This document shows positions 31,217 to 38,936 of a stretch of 64,000 nt of DNA, piece after piece. The number at the start of each line of letters is the position of its first letter. Positions within the stretch are counted from its first letter, which is position 1. This DNA is from Streptomyces sp. NBC_00691 (lineage in GTDB: Bacteria; Actinomycetota; Actinomycetes; Streptomycetales; Streptomycetaceae). The stretch is taken from positions 6,882,001-6,946,000 of the forward strand of contig NZ_CP109007.1 in assembly GCF_036226665.1 (NCBI RefSeq). Direction: 5' to 3'. Made by a program: the position numbers and the translations under genes. The notes under the pieces were generated by a model. The model made no database searches. It was not told where the DNA came from and saw only the letters and a program-made list of their open reading frames with translations.

Positions 31217-32049
31217 GCCACGGCCTCCCGCTCCGGGCCGGCGAGCTCGAACTGCGCGTAAGGGACGGTCCACACGACCTCGTGGCCGAGCCGGTGACCG
31301 GTGTACCCGTCCTCCCCGTAGGCGGTGCCGTGGTCGGAGCAGACGATCGCGAAACACGGGCGGCGGCTGCTCATCGCGGCGAAGAGCCGCCCGATGTGCC
31401 GGTCGACGTACTCCAGGGCGGCGGCATGGGTGGCCCGCGAGTCGCCCGCCTCGCGGGTGGCGCCCGGCAGGTGGAACCAGTTGGGCTGGTGCAGCGCGGA
31501 CACGTTGACGAAGAGGAACAGCCTCCGCTCCTCGGGGAGACCGGCGACGACCTCCTCGGCGCGGTCGACCTGCGACGCGAAGGAAGTGGCGGAGGCCACG
31601 CCGAACGAGGGCTCCCAGTGGCTCTCCTGGAACAGGCCGGGAAGCACGGTGCCGAGCGGCGGCTGCCCGTTGAAGAAGCCGACCCCGCCGACGCAGACCG
31701 TCCGGTAGCCCGCCTCCGCGAGGGCGGACACGAAGTCCGGGGTGTCGTGGACGTAGGTGCCGTCTGCGGTCGTCTCGCTGCCGGCGAAGCGCGCCGCGAA
31801 CAGCCTCGGGTGCGGGCCGGGGGAGGCCGGGGTCGGCAGGAATCCGGCGAAGATCGCCTGGTGGGAGGCGTAGGTGAAGCTGCCGGGCGCGTGTCGCCGC
31901 TCCCAGACACCGCCGGGGAGATGGCGGGCGAGGTGCGGGATGCGGCCCGCGGCCGCCAGCTCGACCGCCACGTCGTACCGCAGTGTGTCGAGGGTGACCA
32001 GGAGCAGATCGTGGCTGCCGACGATCGTGTTCATGTCGGGCTGGTTCAC
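31213..32049 (-). CDS. STM4013-family hydrolase (alkaline phosphatase/sulfatase superfamily)
   Basis: 278 residues. 'LLVTLDTLRYD' near the N-terminus is the sulfatase-type first metal motif (Asp21 with Thr22 as nucleophile candidate), and 'VCSDHGTAYGEDGYTGHRLGHE' provides the second metal Asp-His and a further His. It lacks the sulfatase C/S-x-P-x-R formylglycine signature, so a phosphodiesterase or phosphatase is more likely than a sulfatase. GTG 32049 overlaps the STM4014-type stop (GTGA), and the 3' end overlaps the next gene by 4 bp. No signal peptide, so it acts in the cytoplasm with its radical SAM partners. Confidence 0.8.
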   Translation of the reverse strand: MNQPDMNTIVGSHDLLLVTLDTLRYDVAVELAAAGRIPHLARHLPGGVWERRHAPGSFTYASHQAIFAGFLPTPASPGPHPRLFAARFAGSETTADGTYVHDTPDFVSALAEAGYRTVCVGGVGFFNGQPPLGTVLPGLFQESHWEPSFGVASATSFASQVDRAEEVVAGLPEERRLFLFVNVSALHQPNWFHLPGATREAGDSRATHAAALEYVDRHIGRLFAAMSSRRPCFAIVCSDHGTAYGEDGYTGHRLGHEVVWTVPYAQFELAGPEREAVA

Positions 32050-33203
32050 GCGGTGCTCGTTCCTGTGGTGCTGGTGCTGGTGCTGGTGCTGGTGAGTCGG
32101 GGGGTGCGGGGGAACTGGGCGGCGACCTGGGCCCCGTACGTGTCGAGGCCCTCGGCACCGGACCCGGGCAGGCCCGTGAGGCCCGGCAGCAGGTCGCCGA
32201 AGGCGTTGACCTCGCCCACGGCGAAACGGCGCCAGCCCGTCGACGGCAGCAGGTCGACCCCCACGCACCGGGTGCCGGGGAAGACCGCGGCGGCCCGCTC
32301 GCACACGTCGAGCGCGTCCGTCCACCGAGCGCCGGCCTCCGTGATCGCGGCCCGGGCGGCGAGCAGATCGCCCCGGGTCCCGCCCAGATGGAGATTGGTC
32401 ATGGGGGAGCGGCTGGTGCGCAGCACGGCGTGGGTGGCCCGGCCGTCGACCACCACCACCCGCAGGTCGGCCGCCCGGCCGCCCTGGGCGGCCTTGGGCA
32501 GCCAGCGCTCCACGTGCAGCCCGTCGGGGGCGAGGGCGTCCACGATCGCGGCGACCTCGCGCTCACTCCTGTAGCGCCGTACCCGCAGCGAGTTGAACAG
32601 CCGTCCGTCGGGCCCGAGCTCCACCGAGGTGGTGGCGTGGACCCGGCCCGCGCCGTTCGTCTCGACCGCGAGCACCCCCGAGGCGGAGGAGCCGTGCGCG
32701 AGCTTCACGAAGACCCGGCGCAGTCCGGGCCCGGCCGTCAGCGCCCGGACATCCGCCCAGCCGCGTACGACCGGCGCGGAGGGTCCGGACGTCGGCGACT
32801 CGGGCACCGGCACCCCGGCCGCGCGGAGCAGACCGTGGCTCAGCCGCTTGTCGAACAGAGCCGCCAGCTCGGCGGGGTCGTCGACGAGCGCCGCGCCCGC
32901 CTCGGCGACGGACCGGGCGAGTTCCCCGGTGGCGGCGACGAACCGCGCGTACCAGCGGCCGGTGCCCTCGACCCGCGCCGGATCGTCGACCTCCCGAAGG
33001 AGCCGGTCGGCCTCGGGGTCCTCGCCGGGCGAGTCCAGACGCACCGTCTCGCCCTCCGCGAACCGTGCCGCACCGCGCAGCACCTCGGGCCAGGACACCA
33101 CCCGCGCCCCGGGCAGCCCGGCGGACCGCAGCGCGTCCTGGAAGAACGCGACGCGGCGGCCCGCCGGATCCCCGACGACCACGAGGCGCGGGCGGGCGGT
33201 CAC
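32046..33203 (-). CDS. STM4014-family protein (ATP-grasp-like)
   Basis: 385 residues. An N-terminal Rossmann-like segment ('RLVVVGDPAGRRVAFF') is followed by an ATP-grasp-like core: 'LFDKRLSHGLLRAAGVPVPES' (about 115-135), the P-loop-like 'VFVKLAHGSSASGVLAV' (about 170-186) and C-terminal 'GVDLLP' and 'VGEVNAFGDL' (metal-binding acid/Asn). ATP-grasp enzymes ligate carboxylates to amines, thiols or similar groups. The last ~15 residues are a Ser-Thr repeat encoded by a GGTGCT-type microsatellite. GTG 33203 overlaps the upstream stop (GTGA). Confidence 0.8.
   Translation of the reverse strand: MTARPRLVVVGDPAGRRVAFFQDALRSAGLPGARVVSWPEVLRGAARFAEGETVRLDSPGEDPEADRLLREVDDPARVEGTGRWYARFVAATGELARSVAEAGAALVDDPAELAALFDKRLSHGLLRAAGVPVPESPTSGPSAPVVRGWADVRALTAGPGLRRVFVKLAHGSSASGVLAVETNGAGRVHATTSVELGPDGRLFNSLRVRRYRSEREVAAIVDALAPDGLHVERWLPKAAQGGRAADLRVVVVDGRATHAVLRTSRSPMTNLHLGGTRGDLLAARAAITEAGARWTDALDVCERAAAVFPGTRCVGVDLLPSTGWRRFAVGEVNAFGDLLPGLTGLPGSGAEGLDTYGAQVAAQFPRTPRLTSTSTSTSTTGTSTA
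32067..32094. repeat. GGTGCT hexanucleotide microsatellite in the STM4014 3' end
   Basis: Four perfect GGTGCT units (32067-32090) and a partial fifth lie in frame and encode an alternating Ser-Thr tail on the minus-strand protein. Because the unit is 6 bp, slippage would change tail length without a frameshift. Confidence 0.85.
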
Positions 33204-34165
33204 TCGGCGACCGCGACGTACCGCCAGACGCGGCCGTCCCCCTCGTCGTCCGCCTCCTGGGCGTCGTCGAGGTCCACGACCACGCCGTGCGGGGCGAGCG
33301 CGGCGAGCACCCGCTTCCTCATGTCCTCCGACAGATAGTGGTGGGAGAGGTCGAGGTGGCTCAGATGGGTCAGCGGCTGGCCGTCGAGCAGCGCCGCGGC
33401 GCCCTCGTCCGTGAGGACGCCCATCGACAGGTCGAGCCGCTCGATCCGGGCGAGCACGGGCGCGCCCGCCACGGCGGCGGCCACGGCGTCCTGGACCACG
33501 CTGTTGCACAGGCCGAGCGAACGGAGGGCGGGGAACGCCGCGCCGGAGAGCAGCGGCGCGAGGTCGTCCGCCGTGCTGTCGCCGCCGTACTCGTCGGTGC
33601 CGAGCCAGAGTTCCAGCTTCTCCAGGGCGGGCAGGTCACTGCCCACGATCCCGCGCACGACCTCGGCACCCAGACCGCCGGTCTCCACGACCAGGCTCTC
33701 CAGACCGGTGTGCCGGATCGAGGGGAAGGCCAGGTGCGAACCTCCGCGCACCCCGAACTCCCGCAGGGCCGGGTAGGCGGCGAGCAGCGGGGTCACATCG
33801 GACTGGATGATCCAGGAGATCTCGCAGTCCTCGCCCGTCATGTCGCCGAGGAAGACCGCCTCCAGGGAGGTCAGCCGGTTGTTGGCGGCGATGAGCGCCG
33901 TGACGATGTCCGCCGAGGAGTTCTCGTACGCCTCGTCCCAGCCGCCGACGACCAGGGCGCGCACCCGGCTCACGTCGACCGTCTTCAGGAACCGCTCGAA
34001 CTGCGCACCCCACTGCTCGTCGTCGTCCTCGCAGTAGGTGGGCGAGGAGAGCCGCCAGGCGACCGCCGCGGCGTCGGGGAGTTCGACCCGCGCGTCCGGT
34101 TCCGTGTCCTGGAAGGGGAACACGGGCAGCTCGTGGAATTCCTCGAGGTAGTGGCCAACGGTCAT
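33200..34165 (-). CDS. STM4015-family leucine-rich-repeat-like protein
   Basis: A 321-residue protein. The N-terminal ~70 residues contain 'AVAWRLS' and an acidic patch. From about 70 to 290 there are irregular leucine-rich repeats ('LTSLEAVFLGD', 'YPALREFGVRGG', 'LPALEKLELWLG', 'FPALRSLGLCN', 'LARIERLDLSMG', 'LTHLSHLDLSHHYL'). This is a protein-interaction scaffold rather than an enzyme. First gene of the minus-strand set of five, with ATG at 34165, and likely a substrate- or partner-binding component of the pathway. It is divergent from the 34344 gene across 178 bp. Confidence 0.82.
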   Translation of the reverse strand: MTVGHYLEEFHELPVFPFQDTEPDARVELPDAAAVAWRLSSPTYCEDDDEQWGAQFERFLKTVDVSRVRALVVGGWDEAYENSSADIVTALIAANNRLTSLEAVFLGDMTGEDCEISWIIQSDVTPLLAAYPALREFGVRGGSHLAFPSIRHTGLESLVVETGGLGAEVVRGIVGSDLPALEKLELWLGTDEYGGDSTADDLAPLLSGAAFPALRSLGLCNSVVQDAVAAAVAGAPVLARIERLDLSMGVLTDEGAAALLDGQPLTHLSHLDLSHHYLSEDMRKRVLAALAPHGVVVDLDDAQEADDEGDGRVWRYVAVAE

Positions 34166-34343
34166 GACTGCGCTCCCGGCGACGGACGGCGTGGATCAGC
34201 TGATGGCAAGAGTTGTACCAAGCCGCACCGACAACGCCCTCCGCCGGGTGGGCCCGCGAGGAGTCCGGGGCCGATTGTCAGACCCGGCCTCTAGCGTCGT
34301 TCCCGTGTTCGGCCGTACCGCGCCGAACGGGGAGGGGAGAGCC

Positions 34344-34670
34344 ATGTACCGGCAGGGAGACGTGCTGATCGCGCCCGTCACGGAGACGGCCGTTCCGGAG
34401 CGGGTGAGGGCGGCGGCGGGTGAGCCGAGGGACGCCCGGGGCCGGCTGGTCCTGGCCCTCGGCGAGGTCACCGGGCACGCCCACGCGATCCCCGGGCCCG
34501 GCCGACTCGTCCGGGAGCCCGGGCCCTTCGGCCCGCTGCTGCTCGAACTGCCCGAGGGCGGCCGGGTGGTGCACGAGGAGCACGCCCCGATACCGCTGCC
34601 CAAGGGCTGGTACCGGGTGGTGCGCCAGCGGGAGTACGTGCCCGGGGCGTACCGGATCGTCGCGGACTGA
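34344..34670 (+). CDS. Small conserved hypothetical protein next to a DUF6745-type gene
   Basis: 108 residues with no signal peptide or membrane segment. It begins 'MYRQGDVLI', has conserved-looking 'GEVTGHAHAI' and 'VVHEEHAPIPLPKGWY', and ends 'QREYVPGAYRIVAD'. The His/Glu-rich 'TGHAH' and 'HEEH' elements could bind metal. A GGAGGGGAGA site precedes the ATG. It is followed after 25 bp by the DUF6745-type gene, and I recall similar pairs in other bacteria. Function unknown; the head-to-head position with the LRR protein suggests the same pathway. Confidence 0.7.
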   Translation: MYRQGDVLIAPVTETAVPERVRAAAGEPRDARGRLVLALGEVTGHAHAIPGPGRLVREPGPFGPLLLELPEGGRVVHEEHAPIPLPKGWYRVVRQREYVPGAYRIVAD

Positions 34671-34695
34671 CCGAGAGAGACCTGGGGGCTTGCAC

Positions 34696-35778
34696 ATGAA
34701 CCACGCCGACACGCACCACATCACCGCGCGGGACAGATGGCGGTCCGTCGCGGCGGCCACCGGCCCCGCCGACCGCGCCGCCGCCGAGGCGGGGGTCCGG
34801 CTCGCCTACCGCACGGCGGGCCTCGCGGCACCCGAGCGCGTGCTCTGGGCTGACTCGCCGCTCGCGGCCGTCGCCCTCGTACGGGGACTGGACGGCCGGG
34901 GCCGTTCGGTCCGGGACGAGGTGCGCACCCGCCCGTGGGCCGAGGAGCGGCGCCGACTCCACGACGACCTCGGACCGGCGGGCTGGGCGGCCCACTGGCA
35001 GGCGACGGGGGCCCACCTCTGGGACCTCACCCGGAGCCTGGCCGACCGGATACGGGCCGGGGTGACCGAGGCCGCCGCCGGCCCGGACGGACCGGACGAG
35101 ACCGCCGCCGGGGGAGACGGGGCCGCCGGGCCGGCGGCTTCCGGGCGGGAGGCGACCGCCGTGCGGCTCGTGCTGCTCGACGCGGTGCTCGGGCAGCACG
35201 ACGCGGCCTGGCTCGCCGCTTTCGACGGTCACGGGGACCGCCTCGAGGGCCTCGCCGCCGTCGCCGGACAGGCGGGCTGGTGGTGGCCGTACGAGAACGT
35301 CACGGTGGTCTGCGAGCGGCCCGTCGAGCTGCACCGTGACGAGGCCGGACGGCTCGACCGGGGCGACGGCCCCGCGCTGGCCTTCGCCGACGGCTTCGCC
35401 CTGTACGCCTGGCGGGGGATGACCGTGCCCGCCGACTTCCTCGCGGGTCTCGCCGGCCTGACCCCGGAGCGGATACGGGACGAGGAGAACGCCGAACTGC
35501 GGCGCGTGATGCTGGAGTACCACGGCTACGACCGCTACCTCGCCGCCTCGGGCGCACGGCACGAGCACCGTGACGAGACCGGCGTCCTGTGGCGGATCGA
35601 GCTGGCCGACGACGAGGACGTGGTGATGGTCGAGGTGGTCAACTCGACGCCCGAACCGGACGGCAGCCACCGCACGTACTGGCTCCGGGTCCCGCCCACG
35701 ACCCGGACCGCGCGGGAGGGCGTCGCGTGGACCTTCGGGCTGCGCCCCGAGGCGTACGAGCCGCTCGTGCAGACCTGA
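34696..35778 (+). CDS. DUF6745-type protein
   Basis: 360 residues, cytoplasmic. The N-terminal half (1-150) is Ala-rich and variable. The conserved C-terminal half includes 'PYENVTVVCERPVELHRDEAGRLDRGDGPA', which is partly tandem, a tryptophan-rich stretch, 'YAWRGMTVPADFL' and 'RIRDEENAELRRVMLEYHGYDRYL'. That last segment is what I associate with the DUF6745 family. 'DDEDVVMVEVVNSTPEPDGSHRTYWLRVPP' looks like a beta-rich end domain. No catalytic motif is recognised. The ATG at 34696 is preceded by a GGGGG site. Probably co-transcribed with the 108-residue protein. Confidence 0.65.
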   Translation: MNHADTHHITARDRWRSVAAATGPADRAAAEAGVRLAYRTAGLAAPERVLWADSPLAAVALVRGLDGRGRSVRDEVRTRPWAEERRRLHDDLGPAGWAAHWQATGAHLWDLTRSLADRIRAGVTEAAAGPDGPDETAAGGDGAAGPAASGREATAVRLVLLDAVLGQHDAAWLAAFDGHGDRLEGLAAVAGQAGWWWPYENVTVVCERPVELHRDEAGRLDRGDGPALAFADGFALYAWRGMTVPADFLAGLAGLTPERIRDEENAELRRVMLEYHGYDRYLAASGARHEHRDETGVLWRIELADDEDVVMVEVVNSTPEPDGSHRTYWLRVPPTTRTAREGVAWTFGLRPEAYEPLVQT

Positions 35779-35950
35779 GCGGACGGCCCGGCAGGGACGG
35801 CCGTCAGCGGCGGCCCGGCCGTGCGCGGACGCGACTGGTACGGAGAGGTGAAGGGCGCCGGTGGACGGGAGTGGCGCACGGGGGGCGGCGGTGGCGGGTG
35901 CTGGGATGTGCCCGCCGGAGCCCCGGCACCCAGCCTCGAAGGGACCGCCT

Positions 35951-36718
35951 GTGACGATCCGCCGGCCAAGCGCCGTCCGTACCGCCCGTCTGCTCGCCGC
36001 CACCGCCGTGCTCGGCGGGCTGCTCGTCGGCACCGCGGCGCCCGCCCTGGCCGCCGCGCCCGGGCGGACGGCCCCGCGTACCGCCCTGGCTGAGGCGCCC
36101 GCCACGGTCACCGTCAGCGGGTCCGGCCGCGCGTCCGCGGCGCCCGACCTGGCGATCCTCTCCATCGGGGTCGAGGCCGGCCGCGCGACGGCGAAGGAGG
36201 CGATGGCCGCGCAGAACACCGCCGCCGAGGCCCTTCTCGTCGTGCTGGACAAGCAGGGCATCGCCGAGCGGGACATCCGTACGGACAGCCTCACACTGTC
36301 CCCGGTCTACACGCAGAACGCCGCGGGCGAGAGCAAGGTGACCGGCTACCAGGCGGGGCAGTCCTTCTCGGTGAAGGTCAGGGAGATCGACAGGGCCGGC
36401 CAGGTCATCGGCGCGGTCAACGACGCGACCGGCGACTCCGGCCGGATCAACGGTGTCGTCTTCGACGTCGCCGACCCGTCGGGCCTGCGGGCGAAGGCCC
36501 GCGAGGCCGCCTACCGGGACGCGTACGACAAGGCGGCGCAGCACGCCCGGCTCAGCGGCCACCAGCTCGGCCGCCTCGTCTCGCTCAGCGAAGGAGAGTC
36601 CGCGCGCCCCGGCCCCGGCGCCGCGCCCGGAGTCGCCCACGACGAGGCGAGCGTCCCGATGGCACCCGGCGAGATCGAGGAGCAGGTCACCGTCTCGGCG
36701 GTCTTCGAGCTGGTGTGA
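35951..36718 (+). CDS. SIMPL domain (DUF541) secreted protein
   Basis: 255 residues. The signal peptide includes 'LLAATAVLGGLLVGTAAPALA' and is cleaved around residue 36. The rest is a SIMPL/DUF541 domain: 'ATVTVSGSGRASAAPDLAILSIGVE', 'AMAAQNTAAEALLVVLDKQGI', 'LSPVY', 'GYQAGQSFSVKVRE', 'AREAAYRDAYDKAAQHARLSG'. Bacterial homologues (BP26, YggE) form oligomeric periplasmic or surface rings linked to oxidative stress or immunogenicity. The start is GTG 35951. The 3' end carries a 33-bp imperfect tandem duplication that repeats the last coding segment. Confidence 0.85.
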   Translation: MTIRRPSAVRTARLLAATAVLGGLLVGTAAPALAAAPGRTAPRTALAEAPATVTVSGSGRASAAPDLAILSIGVEAGRATAKEAMAAQNTAAEALLVVLDKQGIAERDIRTDSLTLSPVYTQNAAGESKVTGYQAGQSFSVKVREIDRAGQVIGAVNDATGDSGRINGVVFDVADPSGLRAKAREAAYRDAYDKAAQHARLSGHQLGRLVSLSEGESARPGPGAAPGVAHDEASVPMAPGEIEEQVTVSAVFELV

Positions 36719-36766
36719 CCTGATGGGGAGGCGGTCTTCGAGCTGACCGTGACCCGGTGGGGAGGC
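36697..36766. repeat. 33-34 bp imperfect tandem duplication at the SIMPL gene 3' end
   Basis: GGCGGTCTTCGAGCTG occurs at 36697-36712 and again at 36730-36745, and the trailing GGGGAGGC at 36725-36732 recurs at 36759-36766. The first copy contains the stop codon of the SIMPL gene; the second lies in the short gap before the convergent TetR gene. Confidence 0.85.
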
Positions 36767-36793
36767 CCGGAGGTGCGCAGCCCCGGCCGGTGG

Positions 36794-37504
36794 TCAGGGG
36801 CCCGAGGGCGTCGCGTCCCCGCCCCCGGCCGTTCCCGTGTCCTCGCCGACGCCGCTGTCCTTGCCGTTGCCGCCTTGCGCGTCCTGGGCCTCGTCCTCGT
36901 CCTCGCCCTCGTCCGGCAGGTCCAGCTCGCGGGCGAGGGCGGCGTCGGCCCAGCGCAGCATCGCGGTGCGGGAGAGGGAGCCGGCGTAGGCCGTCGTCTG
37001 GACGGCGAGGCCGTCCAGGAAGGCGGTGAGCCGCCAGGCGGCGGCCGCCGGGTCCGCGCAGCGGAACTCGCCGGCCTCGGCCCCCTCCGCGATCACCCGG
37101 GTCAGCGCCGCCTTCCACTCCTGGTCGAGGGAGGCGGAGACCCGGCGCAGCTCCGGGTCGCGCAGGGAGGCCGCCCAGCCCTCGATCCACAGCCGCCAGC
37201 CCTTGGCCTGTCCGGTCGGCGCGTACCAGCGGACGGCGGCCCTGAGGCGGCGTACGGCGCTGGAACGGCGCCCGAGGAGCCGGCGCAAGTGGGCGAGGTC
37301 GCCCTCGGCGGCGTGCGCGAAGGCCGCCGCGACCAGCTTCTCCTTGGACGAGAAGTGGTAGAGCACCAGGGCGTTGCTCACGCCGAGTGCCGAGGCCACG
37401 TCGGCGATCCGGACGGCCGCGACCCCGCGCGCCTCGATCTGCTCGACGGCGGCCCGCAGCAGCTCCTCCCGCCGCTCGGCCACGCTCAACCGCACTCTTG
37501 CCAC
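36794..37504 (-). CDS. TetR family transcriptional regulator (BetI-like)
   Basis: About 236 residues. The HTH is near the N-terminus ('SVAERREELLRAAVEQIEARG', 'IADVASALGVSNALVLYHFSSKEKL'), with a TetR_C/BetI-like ligand domain through about 205 and an acidic, low-complexity C-tail. GTG 37504 is chosen because GTAAGG lies at normal spacing; upstream in-frame GTGs at 37513 and 37525 have no usable site. It is 64 bp upstream of the dehydrogenase gene on the same strand and is the best candidate to bind the TACTGAA(N6)TTCAGTA operator at 38845. Confidence 0.82.
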   Translation of the reverse strand: MARVRLSVAERREELLRAAVEQIEARGVAAVRIADVASALGVSNALVLYHFSSKEKLVAAAFAHAAEGDLAHLRRLLGRRSSAVRRLRAAVRWYAPTGQAKGWRLWIEGWAASLRDPELRRVSASLDQEWKAALTRVIAEGAEAGEFRCADPAAAAWRLTAFLDGLAVQTTAYAGSLSRTAMLRWADAALARELDLPDEGEDEDEAQDAQGGNGKDSGVGEDTGTAGGGDATPSGP

Positions 37505-37531
37505 GTCACGCACCTTACACAGCACGTGACG
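37504..37531. promoter_or_regulatory. Possible autoregulatory inverted repeat at the TetR start
   Basis: CGTCACG (37504-37510) and CGTGACG (37525-37531) are inverted around 14 bp and overlap the regulator's start codon. The arms are short and CG-rich, so this is weak. Confidence 0.25.
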
Positions 37532-37568
37532 CGGGCATGATCGTGCGTGATGACGGGGCGGCGGCGGT

Positions 37569-38747
37569 TCAGTACCAGCCGTAGCGTTCGGCGATCTGCG
37601 GCAGCCGCTCGTCCACCAGCGCGTGCGCCGCGGCGCGCGGGCTCGTGTCGCCCGCCTCGGCCCGGTCGAGGATCCCGTCGACGAGCGTCCGCATGGCCCC
37701 GCGCACCCGGGCGAAGGCCTGGTCGGCGTCGGCCTCGATGTCGCCGAAGAGCGTCCACCACCACCAGGCGTTCGTGCACGAGTTCACGACCACGTCGGGC
37801 AGCACCGTGACCCCGCGCGCGGCGAGGGCCTCCTCGGCCTCGGGCAGCACCGGCATGTTCGCCGCCTCGGCGATCCAGCGGGCCGTGATCCGGCCCTGGT
37901 TCCCGGCGTCGATCGCGTACGAGACGGCCGCCGGGACCAGCACCTCCGCCTCGACCGCGAGCCAGGCGTCCCCGGGCTCCTCGCGGTCGCCGGGCCGCAG
38001 CGCGGCGCGGTCGACGGCGCCGTGGCCGTCCCGGGCGGCGAGCAGCGCCTCGACGTCGAGGCCGTCCGGGTTCACGATCGTGCCCAGGACGTCGGCCACG
38101 GCCACCACCCGCAGCCCGGCGCGGGCCAGGAACCGGGCGGTCGCCCCGCCCATCGTGCCGAGCCCCTGCACCGACACGCGGGTCCCCGCGTAGCCCCGGT
38201 CGGCCCGGTCGAGGGCGGTGAGGACCGACTCGGCGACCCCGAGACCGCCGACCAGCTCGTCGAGACCGATGCCGTCGACCTCGATCGCGAAGGCGTCGGC
38301 GAGCCGCTCGCGGGCCGCCGCCTCGTCGTCCAGGAGCGGGTACACGGCCTGCACCGAGGAGACCAGGCCCGCCTCGGCCACGGCGCGGTCCACCAGGTCC
38401 TGGGTGAGGCCCAGGTCCTCACCGGTGGTCCAGAACCGCTCGACGTACGGCCGCATCGCCCGCAGATAGCGCACGAGGACGCCGTACGCCTCGGGGGAGC
38501 GGGGGTCGCAGTCGATGCCGCCCTTGGCACCGCCCAGTGGCACGTACCGGGCCTTCGGGTCGTAGTGCAGGGCCTCCTTCATGGTCATCCCGCGGGCGAG
38601 CCCGGTGACCTCCTCGACCGTGCAGCCCTCCCGCATCCGCAGGCCGCCGCTGGCCACCCCGCGCACCAGACGGTCGACCACCAGATGGCCCCGGCGACCG
38701 GTCACGTGGTCGGTCCAGCCGACGGAAAGCAGAGGGGCGGAACTCAT
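37569..38747 (-). CDS. Glu/Leu/Phe/Val dehydrogenase family protein
   Basis: A 392-residue NAD(P)-dependent amino acid dehydrogenase. The N-terminal catalytic domain includes 'GGLRMREG', 'MTMKEALHYDPK' and the signature 'LGGAKGGID' with Lys75, and the Rossmann domain has 'VQGLGTMGGATARFLARAG' (about 200-218). It oxidatively deaminates an amino acid to its 2-oxo acid. 'VVNSCTNAWWWWTLFG' is an unusual Trp-rich run near the C-terminus. Substrate class (Glu versus branched-chain or Phe) is not certain. It faces the MBL hydrolase gene across 189 bp that contains a TetR-type operator. Confidence 0.88.
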   Translation of the reverse strand: MSSAPLLSVGWTDHVTGRRGHLVVDRLVRGVASGGLRMREGCTVEEVTGLARGMTMKEALHYDPKARYVPLGGAKGGIDCDPRSPEAYGVLVRYLRAMRPYVERFWTTGEDLGLTQDLVDRAVAEAGLVSSVQAVYPLLDDEAAARERLADAFAIEVDGIGLDELVGGLGVAESVLTALDRADRGYAGTRVSVQGLGTMGGATARFLARAGLRVVAVADVLGTIVNPDGLDVEALLAARDGHGAVDRAALRPGDREEPGDAWLAVEAEVLVPAAVSYAIDAGNQGRITARWIAEAANMPVLPEAEEALAARGVTVLPDVVVNSCTNAWWWWTLFGDIEADADQAFARVRGAMRTLVDGILDRAEAGDTSPRAAAHALVDERLPQIAERYGWY

Positions 38748-38781
38748 CGGGCATCTCCTCGGGAGGGGCGGACAGGACAGG

Positions 38782-38818
38782 TGCCGTACGGGGCGGAGGC
38801 CGCTGCCGTACGGGGCGG
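38782..38818. repeat. Direct repeat in the dehydrogenase leader
   Basis: TGCCGTACGGGGCGG occurs at 38782-38796 and 38804-38818 (22-bp period) within the 5' region of the dehydrogenase transcript, upstream of its ribosome site. Confidence 0.75.
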
Positions 38819-38844
38819 CGGAGGCCGGTGCGACCGCCTGGATG

Positions 38845-38864
38845 TACTGAATGACGGTTCAGTA
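38845..38864. promoter_or_regulatory. TetR-family operator between divergent dehydrogenase and MBL genes
   Basis: A perfect palindromic pair TACTGAA(N6)TTCAGTA lies 98 bp upstream of the dehydrogenase start and 73 bp upstream of the MBL gene. The size and symmetry are typical of TetR regulators. Its position suits control of both genes by the TetR encoded at 36794. Confidence 0.7.
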
Positions 38865-38936
38865 TGGCTGACCGTCCCGACCGTTCGGGGCGCGGGCCGC
38901 CCATAATGGAACGACCCCCAGAGATCAGGAGGTCCT

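Noticed and set aside
35821..36093. 90-codon frame upstream of and overlapping the SIMPL gene
   Set aside because: Its second half is an out-of-frame reading of the SIMPL signal peptide region; Arg-rich tail and no ribosome site.
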